From Brachynemurus nebulosus (Eukaryota > Arthropoda > Insecta > Neuroptera > Myrmeleontidae), in the NCBI GenBank assembly GCA_035578155.1, contig JAPWDM010000006.1:49967529-50031528 (forward strand): a stretch of 64,000 nucleotides of DNA, given 5' to 3'. Numbering within the stretch: the first letter of the stretch is position 1; every line of letters begins with the position of its first letter. Shown here piece after piece: positions 49,490 to 61,776 of this stretch. The notes under the pieces were generated by a model. The model ran no database searches, was not told where the DNA came from, and saw only the letters and a list, made by a program, of their open reading frames with translations. Both the position numbers and the translations under genes were made by a program.

Positions 49490-51781
49490 TAGATACATTT
49501 AATTTTTTTTTAAAAATAGAACTGTAATTTAGTACAATATTAAAGTTTCTTTTTATACCTAAGATCATATGAATATCAAAATTTTTAGCAAATAATTTTA
49601 TCGTTACCTCTGATAAAGCAGAAATAATTTTTGTACTCAATAAAAATAATTTTTGCGTGTAAAAATTACAAATAACATGGTATAAAAGTCAAAAGTAATA
49701 AAATTGTAAAAAAGTAGGTAACTTTGAACGACTGTGTCTCAGCCGGTTGTTATCGAAAATAGTTTTATCTGTCACCATTCTGACGGGAGTTACATCAGCT
49801 TTCTTTTTTGTGAACCAATCCCTATACCTAAATTCACTCAGAAAAAAGTATTACTCAAAAATTTAAAAAAAAAGAAAAATTGAAAAATTTGAGCTTTTCT
49901 TTAAATAGTTTTTTTGACTTATTTTGTTGAGAAAAAAGTTTTTTGAGTTCATAAAGTGCGATTTCGATAGGAAATTTAATTCTGTACAAAAAATCATATG
50001 ATGTGTATTTACGACAAATGCATAGTTTTTGAGTTATAGTTAAAAAACGTAAGCGTCGATACGTTTACGCCGTTCGTAAAAACGCATGCCTAAATTTAAT
50101 AGCACTTTGTGAATTTATCATCTTTGGGGTACAATTGAACATATGAAACAATAAAACACCTGTTACGAATTAGTTCCTTATTCAACTACATAGTCAATAG
50201 CCTATTAAATGAGTTTAAAAAATCAAAACGATACTGTTTATTAAATTGCGTAAAAGCTAGTAAATGCAATAACAGATATGATGAATTTATAAGGATTTTC
50301 TTGTACTACAAAATCTTAAAAATATGGAAACGCGTACTTTTTTTTCGTTAATTGTGTTTTATTCTTTTGCACAAAATTTTAAAAATACTTTATTTTCTTA
50401 AGAAAGGGAGGCAACTTTAGTCACAGATATGCCTATGAACAGTTTTTGGTAATCCGGGAAAAACGAAAACACTTTTTAAAATTTTTTTATTGTTAAAATC
50501 GAAATGTTCTTTTAAAGAGGGTTAAAATTACCATATTTTATATTAAAATTTTGACACAATCACTCCCTAATTAACGAGCCTTACTTAATATTAGCAAATT
50601 GAGAAAAAACACGTCAATTAGATTTTTTTACACAGATTTTATTTGTTATATAATTCAAAAGGATATTTTAAAAATGTGTATGAATGGCTTTCATTAAATA
50701 AATTTCAATATATTTTCCATTTATTTTAACAGTGGAATGTCCTTATTAGTGGCTATACTTTCGGCTTGGAACGAATTAGACGAAGATTTTCTTCTAAAAC
50801 CAAATTTAATAATTAATTAAAGAAATTAAAAAAAATTTGTGGATTTCCTACCGTTCAAATATAATCTTTATTGTATGTAAAAATGTTATTACATTTTTTC
50901 AAAAAACTGTAAGTAAACTGTAAAATTTTCTTTACAAATATGTTAAAATAGAGAAATGTTTCCTTTTTAATTTATTTTTAACTCTTTTTAAATGATTCAC
51001 TTTAAAATTTTTTAATATTTCTTAATCGAAATTTCATAAAAGAATGTGTCAAAATTTAAAAAAATTTTTCTTTGTTAAAAAAAAAAAATTGAATGTGCAA
51101 AATTATTTAATATTAGAATGCTCTGATTATACAATTCTAATCATAACTGTATTGTCAATTGGATAGAAAATTACGTAAAAATATTATTGTTTGAATATGA
51201 TTTAACGTAATTTTTATACGATTGAAGCAAACTCTTATTAATTTTAGGAAGGTGTAAATATAATCTAAATTCTGATCATATCACATAACAGATATCGTCG
51301 GGATTTTTTTTGTAAAAAAAAATGGAACAGAGATACATTATAAAAACATTTAACTGACAGAGAAATAGAATATAGCCGAATCGTTAAATTGGATTAAAAA
51401 AATCATGACACGCTACTTATAAAGCGGTTTTTTTCGAATTTAGCTCGCAAAAAATGAGACAGAAAAAAAAAGAATGCGAGTGCGAGTGAAATGGAGAACG
51501 ACATATTTCCTAGTTTTTCTCGAAAAGTAAGTAATTTAGAGCAACGGTGTAAAAACATTTTTTATGCATTTTACCTTTTACAATGGCTTAGTGTAAAAAA
51601 AAATTTGAAAAATTGCTTAATTCTGGCAAAAAACTCATTTTGTTGACAAAAAACGCCCGGAAAACCTACTTCTGGGCATCCGACGTGTCTGGCTAACGAA
51701 CTCATCCAACGATTTGGAAAATCGAATTCGCACACAAAATTTCATAAGCATTAAACGTTTCGTTCGAGAGTTATCGCGCGG

Positions 51782-51785
<4 letters not shown>

Positions 51786-51864
<79 letters not shown>
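51786..51864. repeat. (TA)n microsatellite inside HINE copy 2
   Basis: About 39 TA units with no interruption, in the position equivalent to 2519-2590 of copy 1. Confidence 0.95.
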
Positions 51865-51867
<3 letters not shown>

Positions 51868-52053
51868 TTTAGTGAATATCATTTTCGTATTCTAGGGACC
51901 TCAAAACATATTTCTGATATGGTCTCGGGCTTAGGTCGCACCATGACACCTGGCGTAAAAGCTGAATTTCCAGTTTTGGAAATTCGCTAACAACAAACGA
52001 GATTCGAAAAAAATTAGTTTCTTAGCCGTTTCTGGCGTGAACTCCCCCCTTAA

Positions 52054-52697
52054 GTACATAAGAGGATACTGTAATATATTTTACTTTGCACTCCTTACAT
52101 TAAATACCCTGTACAAAATAGTTAGGTAATGTAATGAGTTTTGGAAAATGTTACGAGAGAACAATAAAGCTTTCATCATCAGCTTCACTTGTTCATAGAA
52201 AGGAAATCATTTTGTCGAAGAGAATAACGTGACGATAGACGTTGCCTCGAGGTATCACCCGTACCAGTGCCACCCATACTCACTGTTCCTCTTCTCTTCA
52301 TCGTCATCTACAGAGAGTCGGTGTTCCCATCAGGACAAAATAACTGTCTATTATTATTACCATTTTGCGAATCAGCAGCTCTTAGATTGAATGTAACAAT
52401 TGCATTAGACACATACACACGTAATGCATACATATGTGGGGCATACATAAGTATTATGAATGTATGAACGTATTTATGTATTATTATGCATATGTATTTC
52501 CCTACTTATATTTCTGGATTATAATTGTACTAAAATTATATTTTATTGTCCGGAAAAAGTTATTGCGTGTTGTGAAGAATATTTTAATACTTATTTGTAA
52601 GACTGTCAGTAACAGAACTGGTATTAAAATCAAAATTTTTATGAAGCCTTTTCTGCCCAGCTGATATTTTTTAAAACTATGTTTACTTTTTGAAGTA
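52054..52697. other. Spacer with a GC-richer patch, possible exon
   Basis: The patch 52225-52410 has higher GC than its surroundings. On the minus strand the frame NAIVTFNLRAADSQNGNNNRQ (52405-52343) runs to a stop at about 52317, and a GTGAGT donor-like site follows at 52285-52280. No single frame is open from a plausible acceptor to the donor. It could be a terminal or untranslated exon of a host gene, or chance. A 66-codon plus-strand frame (52267-52467) covers the same patch. Confidence 0.25.
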
Positions 52698-53759
52698 CCG
52701 TGTTTGCGGGTTACTTGAGCCCAGATTTGCAAATCATCTGATAATTTCAAAAATTGAGCGTAACTGTTATACTTATTTGGGATAGGAAATTCAGTATATT
52801 AATCTATATATGACTACGGTTAGTTTATTATATAATATGGATCTTTTTCTTATCGCGCATAAATTTTATAGCTTTTTAGATTTTGAGCTCAAGTTAACCT
52901 CAAGATCGGGTTACTGAGCCCAAACCCAAATTTCCAGGTGATTTTCGTTTGAAAACAGTTTGAGACCATGTAGGATGTTGGTTACTAATTAAAACATTGT
53001 ACAAACATATAAGGAACTTTACTTATTCAATACTCTTATCGCAGCGTCCTGCATAACGTAGCGAATTTCCGTTTACAAAAATTAGTTTTTCTCGGAAACT
53101 AGTTGACATAGAATAATAGTTTAAAGACCTTTTTTGTGTGATTTTTTCTCCTCGTTCCAACAGTTTAAAAATTTTTGAATAAGGAGAAATTTTGGAAAAA
53201 AGTTAATTTTTTTCATGAAAATTTCCAAAAATAACATGTTTTGGGCATCGGACGTGCCTGGTTAACGAACTTGTCCAACGGTTTAGGACTTTTAGGAATT
53301 TCTGCTATAGTCTTGCACCATTTTATACCAAAGTTATAATGGGCTCAAGTTACCCTAATTTTAAGGTTATTTTACTGATTTATCAAAACCTTAATTTAAA
53401 AAATTAACGGAATGGTTGGCAGATGAACATATCTGAATTTAGTTTAGTAATGAACAAAGTAATAAAATTATACACTTACCTTCCTTTGTAGACTACCACA
53501 ATTACTTTTACAGTCAAAAGTTAGCAACGTAACAAAACATCAATTTCAAACAGAGAGTAAACAACACGTGCCTCACCTCTAGTGTCAATTTTCAGAACTA
53601 CCTAAACTTAAACACCGTAAACCTACTGCTGTTACCTACTAGCTAAACATCTAACTTTTACTTCTACTACTGACTAATATAAGCACAAAACAGAAAATAA
53701 TACTTTTTCCGTTTTGGGCTCAAGTTACACCACAGCGCTGAAGTAACCCGCAGTTACGG
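52698..53759. mobile_element. TA-site TIR element with GCGGGTTACTTGAGCCC ends
   Basis: Left end CCGTGTTTGCGGGTTACTTG, right end AAGTAACCCGCAGTTACGG, TA on both sides (52696-52697 and 53760-53761). GGGCTCAAGTTAC or its complement occurs at least four times (about 52705, 52905, 53341, 53716), mostly just inside the ends, which could be transposase-binding repeats. It holds a HINE 3' fragment (53037-53300). No transposase frame. Probably Tc1/mariner or pogo type. Confidence 0.75.
53037..53300 (-). mobile_element. HINE-like 3' fragment
   Basis: On the minus strand it ends GGAAATTCGCTACG then the GCAGGACGCTGCG hairpin, as in the copies at 2395, 39923 and 45845, and includes the CCAGGCACGTCCGATGCCC block near 53262-53244. 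About 260 bp of the 3' side only. Confidence 0.7.
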
Positions 53760-53761
53760 TA

Positions 53762-56231
53762 CCTAATAGATACAATTAGTCGAATGTAATGGTCTAAATT
53801 TTTGATTTTACTAACTTAGAAGAAATTTGTTGGAAATTCATAAATTCAGTTAGTTTAAACACTAAATTTTTTTCTCCGTCTGGGATATTTCCAAACGATT
53901 TACTGGTAAGACACGAACTACGCGTATCATAAAAGTATCTTCTTTTATTTTAACATTTCAACGTTGGAACGAACATGGTAGCTTAAAGATTAAATTTCAT
54001 TTAAAAATAATAATCTTTAGAAAATCGTCAAATTTTTTTGTATAACTATAGCTCATAGCTGAACAGCTCATTATCGAATAACTTTTAGACATTTTAACAT
54101 TTTTTTAGTCATAGATTCTAATTTGGTGTTGAACACCCTGTTTGTGCGTAGCGAATATTTGCAAATAAAAGATGAAAATATTAATCTTTAGCCATTTAAA
54201 ATGCCAGTGACGTTTCGTGATCTAAAATTTGACCAGGGCTAACATGTTTAGCACATTATATATAAGGCTTTTGTGAGAAAAAATTAACTAAAAAATAAAA
54301 AGTGATAGATCATCGACTTTTAAGTTTACAGAACTGCATAAGATGTGAAAAATTATAAAAAAAATGTCTTGAATAATAACATCAACTTGAAACACAGAGC
54401 GCGCATGCGCACAGTAGTGAACGCGACTCATAACAAGTAGCTCCAAATCAAGGTTCTAAATCTCATGTAAAATTACAAAGTAATTAATTATTTTGAAAAA
54501 CGCCATGTAGTATCTTTTAAATTATTACTGTTTTTACTGTAATTGCTTCTAAATGTTCAGTTCCGATATGTTTCTGCTAATTTAAACTTTTACATCTGAT
54601 TAAATTGAAAAGAATACATATTTGATATGGTTCATGAAAACAAATTAACGAATGTTACTGACCACGCTACTTATATAAACCTTGTCTATCAAGGTAACGA
54701 ACCCTGTGGAGATATTTGTAGGCTTACTTTCAACACCATACGTATAGAAATAACAACAATAACATTATTTTATTAACCTTATGATATTTATGTTGATTAG
54801 TTGGCCCATTTTCTTTTGGGGGTTACGCCTCGGAAGAAAACTCAAAACTTGAATTGACACTGTAAAAAGCATTAAATTTTTCTCGAATTTCTTTGGTTTA
54901 CGCTAAAAATTAGTGGATCAATCACAGTTTCCTCGGTTGTGGTTTTTTTTTTTAGAAAATTACGTCACTTTTAAATAAACATTGCACAGCGTCGCCACCA
55001 TCGTTTTATTTTTTTTTACAACAACTACCTAATTTTTTTTTTAATTTTGAATTGCATTAAGTCTAACATGATATTACGCAGTTCATTCAATATGACAGCA
55101 GGCGTTATTTTATTAACTTATCACTAAAATAATAGGAAAATAATTGTTTGAAAATAAAATGAAATTACAAATCATTTAATGTACAGGGCTGTTACGCTGT
55201 TATCGAACGGAAATGTGCCATTTCGAACTTTCCTTAAATTATTGTCTTAAAGGGAAATGAATAATAAATCAACCCCGCTATATTCTGCAGTTGCTAAAAC
55301 AGGGGTGATAGTCGATTATTGTACTCTAGAAATAGGTGTATTTGTCTGTCTAATATATAATATAGTGAACTACAGTGATTTGTCTTGTTTGTGTTGCCCT
55401 ATTATGTTCTACTGTAAATAATATTGTTGTTTTTAGTTGAAATAAATTTCCTCGAGTTATGTAAAGAATTTTCGGAATTTGAATGTATCTAATATTGTAA
55501 TAAATTTTTATGATAAACTACTTGTTTCAAGTTAAGATGAAATATTTTCTAGATAAATCATAAATATATAAGAAAGAAATGTATTTAAAACTTGTGTAAG
55601 TTTGAAAAATAAATAGATTATTCTTCTTCTTCCAACTAGTCAAACTTCAATAAAATATTTTATGAATAATAGCCTAGAAGCTACAGTGAAGGTTATTCCG
55701 TTCAAAGGGCACAAAGGATCATGGAAGCACTTTTAAGCTTCTAAAGCAAGTGCTTCTAAAAATTGAATTTTTTTAAAATTGTATTTTGTAAAATTTTTCA
55801 AAATTTTGCCTTCGGTTAAAGTTAGCTGTAAAAATTCATTCTTTAAATCACATTCACCCATTGTATTGTATAATAGTTTTGTAACTTGCTACAAAATTTA
55901 AAAAATTTGTCGACGCTAACAAGGGAGATATGAAAAATTTTTTTTTTTTTTGGAAAAGGAAACAATTGGAAATTCTTTTAATTTACATGGCCCATAAAAA
56001 AATTAAAACTAGAAGTCTTTTGTATCACTTTTCATTCAAGTTTCATCGATTTTTCGGAATCTGAAGGCAATTAAAAGAATAAAATTTTTATAATTTATGA
56101 AAATCTTAAGAAAGTCGACAACTTCAAAATAGTAAAATTAAAAATTGTTAAATACAAACAAAACAAAATCACTAGACAAAATTTAGTCAAATTCTGCTAC
56201 TAAATTATTTTGAGCTCAGTTTCATAACTTA
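53762..56231. other. Non-coding AT-rich stretch
   Basis: About 2.5 kb without a supported gene or bounded repeat. An ACAGCGTCGCCACCATCG motif at 54987-55004 is one of a set of related strings in the window (see findings). Confidence 0.5.
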
Positions 56232-56646
56232 CAAGGAAGGTACCCCAGGTGTACCCCACCAATTTCTTTCAATTTGTGATATGTTAGAATACTTAAAAAA
56301 TATTAGATACGTATTCTTTTTTAAGTGCTAATTCGTCGATTTAAGGGGTGCAAATCGCCCTTAAAGTTCACCTCGAAAAACAATTTTTTTTAAAAATATC
56401 TCGTAAACTAGTTGTGCCTGTATAAGCGCCTTTTTATAAAGGCGTTGGTTTTATTTCAGAATTCCAAATGGTTTACGAGATATTTAGGAAAAACTGTTTT
56501 TGGGGTGAACTTTAAGGGCAATTTTCACCCCTTAAATCTACGAGTTAGCACTTAAAAAAGAATACGTATCTAATATCTGTTTTAAGTACTCTAACATATC
56601 ACAAAATGAAAGAAATCGGTGAGATACGCCTGGGGTACCTTCCTTG
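56232..56646. mobile_element. 415-bp foldback MITE with a TTA duplication
   Basis: Ends CAAGGAAGGTACCCCAGG and its complement; TTA on both sides (56229-56231 and 56647-56649). The arms run nearly to the centre, with AAAAAAGAATACGTATCTAA and CCCTTAAAGTTCACC blocks in both. A small GGCG-containing hairpin sits at the centre near 56430-56445. Non-coding, PIF/Harbinger-like by target duplication. Confidence 0.9.
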
Positions 56647-56649
56647 TTA

Positions 56650-57642
56650 GTCTCAGTAAATTCGGACATATTCATTGATTTAGACACCAACATTCAAACG
56701 TTCAAATTTCCACCCGATTTTTAAGTTTCCTAAATTTCTTCATTAGGCTAAAATAAATATATACATACATAAATTCGAGTTCCATTTTTCTCTGTTTATA
56801 ACTAATTATAATTTCGCTATTATCTATGTCTATACGAACAAAAAAATATAAAATATTAATGGAATAGAACACAGGGTTTTGACTACTTATTTTTTCGTAT
56901 GTATATTACTACTATTGTTACTTAATTATTAAAAACTAACAAGGTAGGTTTGGTTGCAAACTTGAAATTATTTTTTAACAACCATTAGGAATGCAATACG
57001 GAAGCATAAGTCGTATCTACTTAGCTTATATGCACACATAATTATTTAACTATATATCCAGCTACATAGTAGTTATGTACTACTATGTATTTTTTAACAA
57101 AAATATCGTAAATGCATATGTACAGTTCGTATCAGCGAAATTTGCAAACATTATCCTAATGGAATTAATCCAATTTATAATCATAATATAGCAAATATAT
57201 TTAATTTAGTAACTATTACACTTGATCCATTTTTCCAATTCTGATGGCGTTAACAGTACCATATAGTTGTATAATGATATTAAATGTTTTTCTAAAATTA
57301 ATTATTCCTTTATAATAATTAATGGTGACGACATACGGACGCCACACACGTTTATTACATACATATTTTATATACGTATTTACAAATGCAGGTAGGTACT
57401 GAGATTGTTACATAATCAGTATGAGATACCTTAAATCAAAACTACTCTTATGTATTTATATATAATGCACATTAACATTACATTGATACAGACATATCTA
57501 ATTATTGTAAATACATAAATTGGAATATAAGTAGATATCGTGAAATAAATATCTACAATATACTATGGTAGAGTCAATGTTAGAATACGTAATTGTGAAA
57601 TTTAGATGGTTTTAAGTTGTCGCTACTTGTGCATATTTTAAA
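56650..57642. other. Non-coding spacer
   Basis: No supported gene or bounded repeat. Confidence 0.5.
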
Positions 57643-58520
57643 CTACCTGTTACCCGCGGCTTCACTCGCGTGATTTTTGAAATTATGACATCTAGTTAAA
57701 TCGTATAAAGTATACTTTCATCGCGTCGCTCTTGCGCGTCGAGTACTGCTATTTTTTCTTTGGATTTTTTCCACAAAAGTACAATATTTTCCCCGGGTAA
57801 AAAATAGACTATAACATTCCTTTAACAACATGCCAAGTTCAAATGAAATCAATGATTCTTTTTTATACTGTTTTAAATATATGTATATTTTCCCACGGGA
57901 ATATGACTTCCGACAGGATTTAGATATTTTCCCGGGGTAGAAAGTAGTCTGTGTCCTTTTTCATCCTCTCTGTAAACAATATGCAATGTTTGAAATCAAT
58001 CATCCTTTTTTTTAATAATCAGTTGTTATTTCATTGTTTCCTTTTAAATACATTTTCCCTCGGGAATGAGATATTTTATCGGGGGTAAAAAAATAACCTA
58101 TGTTTATCGCTGTATATCGTCACTTTTGTCTATCATCATTTTTTTTTTTCATTTAAAATATATTTTTCCACGGATTTCATTTAAAATATATTTTTCCAGG
58201 AATGAAATTTCCCACGGGAAATTTTCCGGGGTATAAAGTAGTTTGTTTCCTTTCTCATCCCTTCTGTTAGCAATATACAAAGTTTGAAATCATTTATCCG
58301 TTTTTTAATAGTCAACTGTTGTAATTTAATGCATTTTCCCTGGGGAATAAATATTTTCCCAAAATAAAACGTAGCCTATAACCGTCTCTGGCCCGCAAGC
58401 AACGTCTGTGCAAAGTTTCAAGTTGATTAGTTAAGCTATTGAGGCGTGAAAGCCAGTCAAACAAACAAACAAACAAACAAACAAACAAACTCACTTTCGC
58501 ATTTATAATATTAGTAAGGA
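57643..58520 (-). mobile_element. Helitron-like element with internal tandem monomers
   Basis: On the minus strand it starts TCCTTACTAATATTATAAAT after an A, has a GTTTG microsatellite, then about five degenerate monomers of 130-150 bp each built around TTTT-CCC-GGG-TA and GTAGCCTAT-like phrases (plus-strand positions about 57789, 57926, 58075, 58220, 58354), and ends CACGCGAGTGAAGCCGCGGG followed by AACAGGTAGT. A TC start, a GC-rich hairpin before the 3' end and A/T flanks are Helitron traits; the CTRR end is imperfect. Copies at 26226, 35069 and 63722 are relatives. Confidence 0.65.
58459..58490. repeat. (CAAA)n microsatellite
   Basis: Eight CAAA units near the 5' end of the Helitron-like element; the equivalent position in the 35069 copy has three. 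Confidence 0.95.
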
Positions 58521-61319
58521 TTCATTATTATCGCAAGAATTGTGTACCTTTCTCTGGTTAAAACTGGGGTTGCTTACTGTGGTGAAATAATCAGTTTCAG
58601 TATTTATTCACAATACTGTATACATGTCTTGTCGCCGTTTTTGTTTTTAGTGTAATATCACAGACAGAGCTGGCGACAGAAGTGACGGGCCCCCGGACAC
58701 AACAAAAAATTTTGTTCTCCAAAAATACAATTGACAAGGAAAAAAAGAAACAACGTCTTCTCACTTTCTCCGGGCTTCTAACCGAGGCTGCGGGTTCCCT
58801 TTTTAGACCCAGACCCCGAGCAATTGCCCCAGCCCTTCACGCACACGACGAATAAAAACTAGCTAACTTGTTCTAAATTATGATGAAATTTGGAATATGG
58901 AATTCTAGGAATTTTTTTTGCCCTTTCGTCGTGGGGTTTTAAAAATTTTTTAAGTGCTTATATCAATAAAACAGTAGAATCAAAAAATTTAAATCTTATA
59001 GTTAAGGAATTAACTTGTATGTACTTTAAATGTTGGTCCAATATTTTTGTAATCTACTGTAAGTAAATACTGAAATCAAATGAAGTTTTGTCTTGTATTT
59101 AATGAACATACATATTTTGAACTTTTACAACCGAAAAGATTTATTTCTTTAGCTTTTAATACTGTACCCCGAGTATTCTATTGTCATTAATACTAATTGT
59201 GAGTAAGTATCATATAACAATTACAATTTTAAATATATTCCTGCCTCTTAGGCAAGGTTCATTTTAAATATTTACGTTAAACAAACAACATTTGTTTTTT
59301 ATAATAACTAAAATATGTAATAAAACTGTTGTTAGTTGAGACAAAGAATTTGTTGGAAAATAAAAAGTACTTAATAATTGTCGTGTAATATTAGTACCAT
59401 TTAAATTTTGTGTGTATTGTTTATAAGTCCGATAAATCACTACGAAAGCAAATCTTCATTAGAAAATATTTTCTAAAATATATTATACTCAATGGTTCAG
59501 ACTTCATACTTCAGATAGCCCACTTAAAAATAACTTCCAAAGCAGCTTATGCTTTGGAAATCAAAATTACAATATTATTAGGCCAATGACTATGGTAAAT
59601 TTATGACAAGTATAAGATAATTTATTACTTTAGAAAGCATTTTATATAAAAAAAAAATTCCGCTAATTTCAGCCATAAAAATTGGAAGCAGTTTTTTGTT
59701 TCGTCGGATACTTTATAATTTTTTTTTCTTAAGCCAACCCTGCATATTTATACTAATATTTTTATTAAATTGAGGCAAATTGGTCTATATATACAATAAA
59801 TTATATAATAGATAATGTCTTATCTAATTTTGTGGAAATTGTATGATTTTTGAAATATTGTTCTTTTTTTTAAATTGATTAGAATGTGACAAAGATATTA
59901 AAGATTAATTTCTACAAAACTGTATAACTTTTTTTTTTTTTTTAAATTGATATTTATTAGAAATGAAAATAGAAATTAAATAAGAATTGAAAAATTTCTA
60001 GGACTATACTCAACTTACAACTAGAATTAGACAAGACTATAAAAATTAGCAGAGTTTAGATTACCTTACATACATACTTGTTTTATGATTTCTTTACTAT
60101 TTGTAACACTGTTTATTTTCAACTCTTAAAACGACTATCTGTGTAGAATTTGTTGCAAATATATTTTATTTCTCGTACAATTAGTAGCTGACATAACATT
60201 AACTTTACAATTACCCAGTGTCAACTTCTTCAGTTAGAAAATATTTATAATACAATATTCATACGATATCAAACAACATGGACATGCAAACTTCTTCCAC
60301 TAACCAAGCAACGCCAGAGAAGAAATTAAAATGATTTATTCAAGTCAACTAGGTAACCGCATAGATAGCAATGGAAACTACATAATGTGAAAATATTAAA
60401 TATATTACAGGATGTTTTATAAATAAATTAATATTTTTTTCAAAAACCAACAACAAATCATCTTTTTGTAAAGAATTAATTTTCTGTTGTTCACTGAAAA
60501 ATATCATGTAACTTCTAAGTGTAACTATAAATCATAAAGTACAGTCCAATTCACAATATGGTTGGTAAGCTAGGTGGATTCGTGTGACATAAACATGACG
60601 TCGGAAATGTAAATTGCCTAACGGAAAAACTGTGAAAACATGTCATAAACTCGTTAGGTATAATGTATAGATCAGGCTATGAGAATATGAAAGTAAATTT
60701 TTATATTGAGGATGATACTTATTATGCAGATAATTTATTAGTAAATTATATGTAATAACTAATAAATAATATGAATATAAATAATTTAAATTCACCTTAA
60801 AAAACAATAATGCAGTTTTCTAAAAGATGCAATAAACAACATGATAAATATGTAACATTATTTTATCGAAAAATCAAAAATTTGTCTTAAGCACATCAAC
60901 AACAAAAATCAATAGTACCTATATCACAATTACATCAACTCAAACAATGGAAAAAAAATTCTTAAATTTAAAAATTCCAATACAAATTTAAAAAATTTTA
61001 TGATAGGATAAAAATTTAGGTACCTGCTTCTAAACTACTAAACTTCACCACTAAATTCAATCAAAATCATTTTGATTATATTAAAAAAGTTTGAAAATTT
61101 GTACCTATGATTTAACCGACCTGATTTAATTATTTTTAAACTATTAAATTTTCAATCTAAACGATAGCGTGATAGAATCTTTGTTCACGGCTCTCCATTT
61201 TTAACACCATTCAAGTCGTAGGATTGACCGAAAACATACTTCTAGTGTCTATTCGATTCTTAGAAAGTATTATAGCCATATAATCGAAAACTTATCCAAT
61301 AATTACTACATTTGACTTA
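58521..61319. other. Non-coding stretch
   Basis: About 2.8 kb. A GC-richer patch at 58665-58850 (CAGAGCTGGCGAC..., GGGCCCCCGGAC, CCCCAGCCC) looks like the remains of a hAT-type repeat, but no matching end or duplication was found. The rest is AT-rich with no gene. Confidence 0.45.
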
Positions 61320-61764
61320 AGCGGGTTCTACACGATGCTACGAACGTTCCTTCCAACATTCGATCGAACGTTTGAGGCAATTAAGTTCGATAGTTGGTGC
61401 GACGAATGTATCTGTTACACGGTGAGTCGAATGTTTGATCCAATACGAATGATGATGTGTTGGTACACAGTGGACAACGCTGTTATCTGTCTGATGTTAT
61501 CTCTAATGTTATACACTGATGTTGTCTCTCTTCACATGAACGAGTCGTGCGCAACCAACGAACGCAACCAACATTGACCTTCAAACGTTCGAAGCATCCC
61601 TTTGACTCGGTGCAAGAATACCGACATCGAACGGGACACGACCAAATGCGAACGTTTGACGCTCGACATTGGACACTCGTAGGTTCGAACAACGGCTACA
61701 CGATGCTATGAACCATCCAACGTCGAATGTTGGAAGGTGTTCGTAGCATCGTGTAGCAGCGGCT
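61320..61764 (+). mobile_element. PIF/Harbinger-type MITE, family A copy 2
   Basis: A second copy of the 1128-1526 element in the same orientation, 445 bp, starting AGCGGGTTCTACACGATG and ending CATCGTGTAGCAGCGGCT. TTA lies on both sides (61317-61319 and 61765-61767). It retains about 45 bp more internal sequence than copy 1. Frames on both strands here follow the inverted repeats. Confidence 0.85.
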
Positions 61765-61776
61765 TTAGAGTCAGTA

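Larger units (their letters stand above)
48099..50204. mobile_element. 2.1-kb long-arm foldback transposon with a Cys-rich frame
   Basis: Ends TAGGCTATTGACTATGTA and its complement; TTA on both sides (48096-48098 and 50205-50207). Copy 1 of the surrounding HINE shows the empty site with a single TTA, which proves the boundaries. The arms (48099-48990 and 49313-50204, about 892 bp each) are long, diverged inverted repeats; the central ~320 bp is unique. The arms include the 3' end of a coding region, so each arm carries a version of the same Cys-rich tail. TTA suggests PIF/Harbinger or another 3-bp-duplicating group. Confidence 0.9.
45845..51990 (-). mobile_element. HINE-like element, long copy 2, inverted and interrupted
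   Basis: This is the reverse orientation of copy 1 (2395-6407): it opens with TACCCCTGTCGCAGCATCTGC and closes with GGAAATTCGCTAA. It follows copy 1 closely for its whole 4 kb, with small substitutions, and has its own (TA)n at 51786-51864. A 2106-bp foldback is inserted at 48099-50204, at a TTAAATGAG site that is uninterrupted in copy 1 (about 4147-4158). No coding capacity outside that insertion. Confidence 0.85.
45348..52049. mobile_element. TTAA-site TIR element holding the HINE copy
   Basis: Left end GGGAGGAGTTCAAATAA and right end GGCGTGAACTCCCCCC are complementary over about 11 bases and both are flanked by TTAA (45344-45347 and 52050-52053). Its own sequence is only about 550 bp (mostly 45348-45844, plus 51991-52049); the rest is later insertion. 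A GC-rich patch lies at 45690-45755. It resembles family G (19198) in target site and G-rich ends but not in internal sequence. Confidence 0.6.

Noticed and set aside
58665..58850. Complete hAT element in the GC-rich patch
   Set aside because: CAGAGCTGG and CCCCAGCCC are hAT-like in flavour, but no complementary pair of termini and no 8-bp duplication were found.
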